Position numbers and translations under genes: made by a program
Shown here: positions 16,707-22,640 of the stretch, one piece after another
How the letters are laid out: each line of letters starts with the position of its first letter
Numbering within the stretch: position 1 is the stretch's first letter
Notes under the pieces: generated by a model
Database searches by the model: none
What the model was told of the DNA's origin: nothing
Seen by the model: only the letters and a program-made list of their open reading frames with translations
NCBI GenBank assembly: GCA_023664735.1
Contig: JAMPFB010000015.1
Span: 1 to 38,331 of the forward strand
Reading direction: 5' to 3'
DNA length: 38,331 nucleotides
Origin: Robinsoniella sp.
GTDB taxonomy: Bacteria; Bacillota; Clostridia; Lachnospirales; Lachnospiraceae

Positions 16707-18606
16707 TCCCTACCTGTTCTTTTTTTATTTCCAGATTTTCTAAAAATTTCATTTCCGGATTTACCATTATATAGGTCTGTAAAACGTTTTTATACAATGG
16801 AAAGCCGTTTTCATGCTGTACATACCAGACATCCTGTGCCTGCTCGCTCATCAGGTAGTATAAAAGCCTGACTCCAGCGCTTATTTCATCCTGACTGCCT
16901 GTACTGCTGACACCCCAAATATTTAGAAATTGCATGTTCCATGTATCTCCATCCGGCGGTTTCATCTGATATAATCCGGCCAGCTTATCCTGAATTTCCC
17001 GATAATCCTGATAGGTTCCTGTATAATATGGGACTGTTCCTGCTAAAAATGCCTCTTTGTCGTTTTTCTTCTCCGTAACCGGCCCGGACTCTGCTTGACT
17101 CAATAGGGTATTCTCATAAATAATAGGAATGCTGAATCCGGTAGGAAGCTGCTTTTTATGATAGATTTCTTCTATAAAATTTCCAAACCTGTAATTTTTC
17201 ATGTTAAGCATTTCATAGGTATCTGATAAGTCTTCCAAAAATTCCATATGTGTAGCGGGTAAATAGCTGCTTTCAAAAACAGTAGGAGCTTGTCCTTCTG
17301 CAAAAGCATTTGCCAGTTTGTCTGCATATTCCTCTTCCGGAATACATTCCACCTGCACCGTTACTGCAGGATAGGTCGCCTTAAAATCTGCTATCTGTAA
17401 ATCAAATGCTTCTTTTATTTCCTTTTCATCCTGATTTTCTTCGATAGGAAGCCATAAGGTAACAGTGCTTTCCACCAAATTCGCCTTATTCTGAAGGGCT
17501 TTAATATATTCATATTCTTTCCACCCAAAGCCTGCTATAAGAAGAAGGGCTGCCGTGATGAAAATACCTCTTTTTGCTTTACGCCTGATTAACTCCCCTT
17601 TCACGGAAGATACTTTTTTTCGCCCATCCAGTTTTTTCTCTAAATCCTCTACTGTCTGAAATCTTAGTTCCGGTTGGATGGCAAGGCATTTCATAAGAAT
17701 TTTATTAAAATACTCCGGTATATCCGGAACATATTCCTTTGGTTCCTTTAATTCATCGGAAACAGTACGGTTTACTGATTCCTCCGGCACCACTCCTGTA
17801 ACCGCACGATACATAGTAGCCCCCAGTGCATAAATATCTGTCCAAGGTCCCTGCTTTCCTTTGGAACGGTATTGCTCCGGTGGCGCAAAGCCCGGCTTTA
17901 ATACAATGGAAAGTGTTTTTTCCTGTTCTGTTTCCAACGCAAAGCGGGCGGCTCCAAAGTCAATGAGTTTTACACTCCCATCTTTACAGATAAAGATGTT
18001 GTCAGGACTGATATCCCTGTGAATTACATGCTTTTTATGCAAAACCTTCAATGCGGATATGACGCATTTTGTAAATCGCACTACCTGTTCATATGGCAGC
18101 TTTTCGCCATAAATTCTGATATATTCTTTTAAGGATACTCCGTCCAAAAATTCCATAACCAGATAGGCGGTGCCGTTTTCTTTAAAGTAGTTATATACAT
18201 TTACAATATTTTTCTCCCCGGAAAACTTTGCCATGTTCTGGGCTTCTCCGAGAAATCGATTGAGACCTTTTTCAAACTCTGCCTCCTGCTTTTTGGAATA
18301 AATCTCCACTTCTTTTCTGCCGGGAACCCTGTTTACCAGATTGGAAGGGTAATATTCCTTAATGGCTACTTTGGTATCAAGCTTGGAATCCCATGCGCTA
18401 TAGGTAATTCCAAAGCCGCCAAAGCCAAGGATATCACCTATAAGATACCTGCCTGCTAATATCTCCCCTTCTGCAAGCTGGTAAAGCTCTCTGGAGCTTT
18501 TTGCGGATTGGCTTTTAGTCTCGCTGCTGTCTGGGGCAGGAACTTCTAAGGAGATGGTTACGTTTTCGTCTATGATAAGAGGGGATTTTGGGTTATCCTG
18601 TTTCAT
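16666..18606 (-). CDS. receptor-like Ser/Thr protein kinase with solute-binding-like ectodomain
   Basis: About 646 residues. The cytosolic kinase domain (about 50-315) has the glycine loop ILGFGGFGITYSAWD, VAIKEYYP with the ATP lysine, the catalytic HRDISPDNIF, and LIDFGAAR (DFG). A membrane helix (GIFITAALLLIAGFG, about 340-360) follows. The C-terminal 285 residues resemble a family 1 ABC solute-binding protein: TVTLWLPIEENQ, FKATYPAVTVQVE, EGQAPTVFESSYLP, then QDEISAGVRLLYYLMSEQAQDVWY. This is a sensor kinase in which a sugar- or peptide-binding fold replaces PASTA repeats. The ATG at 18606 has GGAG seven bases upstream; the upstream ATG at 18642 has none. It overlaps tadZ by 41 bases, so it is part of the pilus operon. 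Confidence 0.9.
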   Translation of the reverse strand: MKQDNPKSPLIIDENVTISLEVPAPDSSETKSQSAKSSRELYQLAEGEILAGRYLIGDILGFGGFGITYSAWDSKLDTKVAIKEYYPSNLVNRVPGRKEVEIYSKKQEAEFEKGLNRFLGEAQNMAKFSGEKNIVNVYNYFKENGTAYLVMEFLDGVSLKEYIRIYGEKLPYEQVVRFTKCVISALKVLHKKHVIHRDISPDNIFICKDGSVKLIDFGAARFALETEQEKTLSIVLKPGFAPPEQYRSKGKQGPWTDIYALGATMYRAVTGVVPEESVNRTVSDELKEPKEYVPDIPEYFNKILMKCLAIQPELRFQTVEDLEKKLDGRKKVSSVKGELIRRKAKRGIFITAALLLIAGFGWKEYEYIKALQNKANLVESTVTLWLPIEENQDEKEIKEAFDLQIADFKATYPAVTVQVECIPEEEYADKLANAFAEGQAPTVFESSYLPATHMEFLEDLSDTYEMLNMKNYRFGNFIEEIYHKKQLPTGFSIPIIYENTLLSQAESGPVTEKKNDKEAFLAGTVPYYTGTYQDYREIQDKLAGLYQMKPPDGDTWNMQFLNIWGVSSTGSQDEISAGVRLLYYLMSEQAQDVWYVQHENGFPLYKNVLQTYIMVNPEMKFLENLEIKKEQVGNDCEDEISDLHQR

Positions 18607-18654
18607 TTGTCTACTCCAAAAATGGTTTTCTTTTCTCTGCATTTTTTTACTAAA

Positions 18655-19075
18655 TTACTTTGTAATCTTTACCGTGGATTTTTGTCCTTTTTTCTTCATT
18701 AGCTTTGTGTATGCTTTTACTTTTTTGGCAGGGACTTTGATTTTGCATTTAGCATAAATATTTTTAAAAGCATTTTTGCCAACGGTCTTTAGTTTGCTGC
18801 TTTTGATGGTAAGGGTTTTTAGGTTTTTGCAGTTTTTAAAGGCATTTTTGCCAATGGTTTTTAAGCCTGTTCCGATAGTTACGGTTTTTAAGCTGGTGCA
18901 GCCTTCAAAGGCGCTGTCTCCTATTTTGGTGATGCTGGAGGCGATTTTTATGGTAGTCAGCTTTTTGTTTCCTTTGAAGGATTTGGCTGATACGCTGGTT
19001 ACTTTGTATTTCACTCCTTGGTAGGTGACGTATTCGGGGATGGTGATTGTTTTTTTCTTTTGGTTAGTTGTACCG
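18655..19075 (-). repeat. paralogous C-terminal module, copy A
   Basis: The DNA coding for the LRR_5 tail is nearly identical, including silent positions, to 22226-22640, and is more diverged at 25444-25855 and 27292-27700. The near-identity stops at the upstream edge of the module, where the N-terminal parts of the two genes are unrelated. That points to recent gene conversion or module duplication. Confidence 0.8.
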
Positions 19076-21486
19076 TTGTATTCTACAGTTGGAGTTTCTG
19101 AATCGGTGCTTGTAACCTTGTATGTTGCTGTGGAAACTTTGTCTGTTATTTTTGTGCCTTTTTTGGCTGGTGAGGATATATTTGCTTTTTGGTTTACCGT
19201 TATGGTAATGGCAGTTGTTTTTGTGATGGCTCCTTCGGTGTAGGATATTGTTAGGGTTTTGCTGCCGGGGGTGTTCATGTCAATGGCTGAGGCGTTGGTG
19301 GTGTAGGAGTCTGCTGGAAGTACTTTAGTGGAATTTTCATAAACGGCTGTTACTGTCAAATCATCCAAATTCAAATTTTCACCTTGCATATATTCTGTTT
19401 TTTTCTTGGATGCCTGCAGTCCCATTAAAGTATTTTCCCTGTAACTTCCGCCTTCGCCGCTGGTGCCGTCATCCTCTGCAAGCCAAAGATCAGATGACAG
19501 GTTTATGTGCAAGGCGGGGCAAACGCCGACACTGCCATAATCACTGTGGACATCACTGCCATTCCGACTGACATACCCACAGTTATCGACATACGCAGCG
19601 CAGTGACTACCAGAGCCGGGCGAGCGCAACCACCACCAGCAGTTGTCGTTTTCACCCGTATAACTGCTATTGTATGTATATGTTCCCCTTGCACGTGCAT
19701 AATTACTAGGTTGAACCCATCGACTTGCCGAATTAGTACTATAATCACTATAAAATCCATATGTCTCATTTTCCACTTCACCGATAGAAAGCAGATAAAT
19801 CTTATCGTTTGTGTTATTTCCGCCTTCTGCACCATATTCTGTACCATAGTCTGGATTATCCTCATTTACTACATTTTGTGCTACGATAGCATTCTGCTCA
19901 CTGCTGCTGAAGGCTGTGCCATAAAAGCTATTGTTCAGCCAGTTCCTTATGGTGCTGGTTTCCCATGTGGTATTTATAGATTCATCATTATAATTTTTAC
20001 AATCAATTGCCTTATCCGCTGCTACAAACAATGTACTTCCATCATTTTGAAGCACTTTCCATTTGAGTTTTTCCCATTTAAAATATCGGTACTGGCTGTT
20101 TCCAAAATATCCACTATAATTAGTATCGCTTTCACTAATCCTACGATACTTGACACCATCTACCCATACATCAATACCTACATCTGCATTTACTTCTGTT
20201 CCGGATATGCTGATAGCATTTTCTATGGCAGCTATAATAGCACTGTCCTTTACCTCACTTTGAGGGTAACTTCCAAAATATGCATAGTTCCAATCCGTAC
20301 AATCTGTAATGCCTTCCTTTGCAGGGCAATGATGGACTGGGTTGGTCGGGACTTCTCCTTCTGTCTGTATGACATTTTCTCCAACGGTACTATCGTCCAA
20401 CATAGACCTGATGCCAAATTGCAGATTTATATGCAAAGCTGGGCAAACGCCGCCACTGCGAGTGTGGACAGTATCGCCATCCCGATCGACCCACCCACTG
20501 TCGTAGACAGAGGCAGCGGAGTTACTAACCCTGCCGGGCGAGCGCAGCCACCACCCACAATTACCGTCTCTCCCACTCGTACCTCTAGCATTCGCATAAT
20601 CACTGGCTTTCATCCTGCGACTCTGCGAACAAGTATTAGAGAAATTACAGAACCCATAAATTTCCTTTGTCACTTCATCTATAGACAACAGATAGACCTT
20701 ATCTCTTGTATCATTTCCACCTTCTGTGCCGTCAGTAGGATTATCGTCATTTACCACAGTCTGCTCTACAATAACCTCCTGCTCCCTGCTATTGAAGGCT
20801 GTATTATAAAAGCTGCCATTCAGCCAGCTTCTTATACTGCTGTCTTCCCATGTGATTTCTCCGCCTGCATCATGGTAATCCTTGCAGTCCAATGCCATGT
20901 CTGCCATTACAAACAAGGAAGCCCCATCATTTTGAAGCACTTTCCATCTAATTTTTTCCCATTTAAAATAACGGTACTGGCTATTTCCAAAATATCCACT
21001 GTAATTAGTATCGCTTTTACTAATCCTGCGATATTTGATACCATCTACCCATACATCAATACCTACATCCGCATCTGCTTCTGTTTCGGATGTACTGATA
21101 GCATTTTCTATATCAGCTATGATGGCACTGTCCGTCACCTCACTTTGGGGGTAGCTTCCAAAATATACGTAACTGAAGTCTGTATAATCCGGTGCGCAGT
21201 GATGGATGGGATTGGATGGTGTTCCTTCTTGATTTATGCCAACATGGAAGGATTCTTTTCCTGCTGCATCCGTTTCAGAAAAAACTTCTTCTCCCACGTA
21301 TTCTCCTGAGACTGTTTTTTCCTCAAGCGGATTTATCGTTTGCTTGTCGTGGTTATTTTCTTCTATTCCTTCATTTACTACTTCGTTTTCGCTTATCGTT
21401 TCAGCAGATACCTTTAAATTCTGAACCGATAAGGTTATTGTTAAAATTAGGAATAGTGCTATAAAACGTTTAAATTTTTCTTTCAT
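18655..21486 (-). CDS. secreted protein with two DUF6273 lectin-like domains, Ig-like domain and LRR_5 tail
   Basis: 943 residues. A signal peptide ends near VSA|ET (residue about 28). Two DUF6273 copies follow (about 100-355 and 395-670), each with YFGSYPQSEV, RYFKWEK.RWKVLQNDG, YLLSI.EV and WWLRSPG, a motif that resembles the C-type-lectin/FGE fold. A group 3 bacterial Ig-like domain (LNLDDLTVTAVYEN) comes next, then an LRR_5 module (ITKIGDSAFEGCTSL, KTIGKNAFKNC) with a Lys-rich end. No LPXTG signal is present. After WWLRSPG both copies carry a hypervariable stretch described separately. The ATG at 21486 has GGAGG six bases upstream. It lies 48 bases upstream of the receptor kinase gene. 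Probably surface-exposed; the ligand is unknown. Confidence 0.85.
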   Translation of the reverse strand: MKEKFKRFIALFLILTITLSVQNLKVSAETISENEVVNEGIEENNHDKQTINPLEEKTVSGEYVGEEVFSETDAAGKESFHVGINQEGTPSNPIHHCAPDYTDFSYVYFGSYPQSEVTDSAIIADIENAISTSETEADADVGIDVWVDGIKYRRISKSDTNYSGYFGNSQYRYFKWEKIRWKVLQNDGASLFVMADMALDCKDYHDAGGEITWEDSSIRSWLNGSFYNTAFNSREQEVIVEQTVVNDDNPTDGTEGGNDTRDKVYLLSIDEVTKEIYGFCNFSNTCSQSRRMKASDYANARGTSGRDGNCGWWLRSPGRVSNSAASVYDSGWVDRDGDTVHTRSGGVCPALHINLQFGIRSMLDDSTVGENVIQTEGEVPTNPVHHCPAKEGITDCTDWNYAYFGSYPQSEVKDSAIIAAIENAISISGTEVNADVGIDVWVDGVKYRRISESDTNYSGYFGNSQYRYFKWEKLKWKVLQNDGSTLFVAADKAIDCKNYNDESINTTWETSTIRNWLNNSFYGTAFSSSEQNAIVAQNVVNEDNPDYGTEYGAEGGNNTNDKIYLLSIGEVENETYGFYSDYSTNSASRWVQPSNYARARGTYTYNSSYTGENDNCWWWLRSPGSGSHCAAYVDNCGYVSRNGSDVHSDYGSVGVCPALHINLSSDLWLAEDDGTSGEGGSYRENTLMGLQASKKKTEYMQGENLNLDDLTVTAVYENSTKVLPADSYTTNASAIDMNTPGSKTLTISYTEGAITKTTAITITVNQKANISSPAKKGTKITDKVSTATYKVTSTDSETPTVEYNGTTNQKKKTITIPEYVTYQGVKYKVTSVSAKSFKGNKKLTTIKIASSITKIGDSAFEGCTSLKTVTIGTGLKTIGKNAFKNCKNLKTLTIKSSKLKTVGKNAFKNIYAKCKIKVPAKKVKAYTKLMKKKGQKSTVKITK
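19525..19613 (-). other. putative DGR-type variable region in DUF6273 copy 2
   Basis: Coding strand, after CGCTCGCCCGGC: the segment is a mix of fixed codons (GCT, GTC, GGG, GTC, CGG, GGC, GTC, CAC) and codons ending in T or C whose first two bases differ from copy 1 at 20451-20534. Differences include CAC/AAC, TGC/TCC, TAT/TCT, AAC/GAC, TGT/AGT, AGT/GAT, AAT/GAT and GAT/ACT. All fit an AAY-codon template with adenines replaced. It is followed by GGCGTTTGCCC, shared with copy 1. Confidence 0.55.
20451..20534 (-). other. putative DGR-type variable region in DUF6273 copy 1
   Basis: This is the partner of 19525-19613. Codons after the WWLRSPG codons read AGG GTT AGT AAC TCC, with fixed GCT, GTC, GGG, GTC, CGG, GGC and GTC spaced identically. 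About 12 of 16 differing codons keep the third base, the reverse of neutral divergence. The segment is followed by GGCGTTTGCCC, then GC and TTGCA shared with copy 2, which could be the homing anchor. Confidence 0.55.
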
Positions 21487-21536
21487 TTTTTCCTCCATTT
21501 TTTAATTTTCCATTTTATAATTTTTTGTCTATTGAG

Positions 21537-21571
21537 TTGATTTTGCATTGCAAATCACATATACTATATGT
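21537..21571 (+). promoter_or_regulatory. promoter and operator of the dinJ-yafQ operon
   Basis: TTGATT (21537-21542), a 17-base spacer and TATACT (21560-21565). An odd palindrome, ACATATACTATATGT (21557-21571, perfect 7-base arms around C), covers the -10 box. This is what is expected for autorepression by a DinJ-type antitoxin. The ribosome site AAAAGGAG follows at 21584-21591. Confidence 0.75.
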
Positions 21572-21602
21572 ACAACGAAATGCAAAAGGAGTTGGTATTA
21601 TT

Positions 21603-21878
21603 ATGGCAGATACAACAAATTTCAGCGTCCGCATGGACAGCGACATTAAAAAGCAGTGCGAAAAACTGTATGGCGAGTTAGGCATGAACCTTACGACTGC
21701 AATCAATGTTTTTTTGCGCCAGTCACTCCGTGTCGGCGGCTTTCCCTTTGACGTGAAGCTAGAACAGCCAAACAGGGAAACCATTGCGGCAATGCTAGAA
21801 GCGGAACGCATTGCGCATGATCCAAACGTGAAGCATTACACTAATGTGGAGGAAGCCCTCCGGGAGCTGAAAAGATGA
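21603..21878 (+). CDS. dinJ: DinJ/RelB-family antitoxin
   Basis: A 91-residue type II antitoxin. The N-terminal ribbon-helix-helix DNA-binding part reads TTNFSVRMDSDIKKQCEKLY, then ELGMNLTTAINVFLRQSLRVGGFPFDV, the RelB/DinJ signature. The C-terminal part (AAMLEAERIAHDP onward) should wrap and neutralise the toxin. A longer frame opens at 21525, but the ATG at 21603 is the first with a ribosome site (AAAAGGAG, 11-base spacing) and gives the usual family length. It overlaps yafQ by four bases. The pair is the only plus-strand insert in a long minus-strand directon of surface-protein genes, which suggests acquisition there. Confidence 0.93.
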   Translation: MADTTNFSVRMDSDIKKQCEKLYGELGMNLTTAINVFLRQSLRVGGFPFDVKLEQPNRETIAAMLEAERIAHDPNVKHYTNVEEALRELKR

Positions 21879-22156
21879 ACCGCAATATTGTTTGGACGAC
21901 AAAATTCAAAAAAGATTATAAACTGGCAATTAAGCGCAATCTGGACATAGACCTGCTGGATAATATTATCCGGGCTTTGTCAAGGGGCGAGACACTGCCT
22001 GAGAAAAACAAGGATCATGAGCTTACCGGCGACTGGGTGGGACATCGGGAATGTCATATCCAACCGGACTGGCTGCTCATTTACCGAATCGAAGATGATG
22101 TTCTGGTGCTGACCTTATCACGCACTGGAACACACAGCGATTTGTTCGGCAAGTGA
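21875..22156 (+). CDS. yafQ: YafQ-family mRNA interferase toxin
   Basis: A 93-residue RelE-superfamily endoribonuclease that cleaves mRNA on the ribosome in known YafQ proteins. The residues needed in E. coli YafQ are represented: His in KDHELTGDWVGHRECH (two His plus a third), Asp-Trp in IQPDWLLIYR, and the C-terminal His in SRTGTHSDLF. The frame is intact, so the toxin should be active when free. It starts within the antitoxin stop (ATGA) and converges on the BspA-like gene, leaving 69 bases between the two stops in which no terminator is obvious. Confidence 0.93.
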   Translation: MNRNIVWTTKFKKDYKLAIKRNLDIDLLDNIIRALSRGETLPEKNKDHELTGDWVGHRECHIQPDWLLIYRIEDDVLVLTLSRTGTHSDLFGK

Positions 22157-22225
22157 TTTCTGCCATCTGTCGCAGGCTACAATTCTTCTGCTTTATGCTA
22201 ATTATCTCAATATTTCTGTCCTCTT

Positions 22226-22640
22226 TTATTTCACAACTTTCACCGTAGCTGCCTGCCCTTTCTTCTTCATCAGTTTTTGATATGCTTTTACCTTTTTGGC
22301 AGGGACTTTGATTTTACACTTTGCATAAATATTTTTAAAAGCATTTTTGCCAATGGTCTTTAGTTTGCTGCTTTTGATGGTAAGGGTTTTTAGCTTCGTG
22401 CAGTTTTTAAAGGCATTTTTGCCAATGGTTTTTAAGCCTGTTCCGATGATTACGGTTTTTAAGCTGGTGCAGCCTTCAAAGGCGCTGTCGCCTATTTTGG
22501 TGATGCTGGAGGCGATTTTTATAGTAGTCAGCTTTTTGTTTCCTTTGAAGGATTTGGCTGATACGCTGGTTACTTTGTATTTCACTCCTTGGTAGGTGAC
22601 GTATTCGGGGATGGTGATTGTTTTTTTCTTTGCGCTGGTT
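22226..22640 (-). repeat. paralogous C-terminal module, copy B
   Basis: A near-identical DNA copy of 18655-19075, with only scattered differences by eye over about 400 bases including silent sites. It encodes KVTSVSAKSFKGNKKL, then three LRR_5 units and KCKIKVPAKKVKAY. Confidence 0.8.

Noticed and set aside
19507-21309. A 600-codon open frame on the plus strand opposite the large DUF6273 gene
   Set aside because: It is antisense to a gene with clear domains and a good ribosome site. Its product is low-complexity, rich in Ile, Cys and Thr, and follows the reverse-complement of the repeated DUF6273 codons. No ribosome site or family match is seen.
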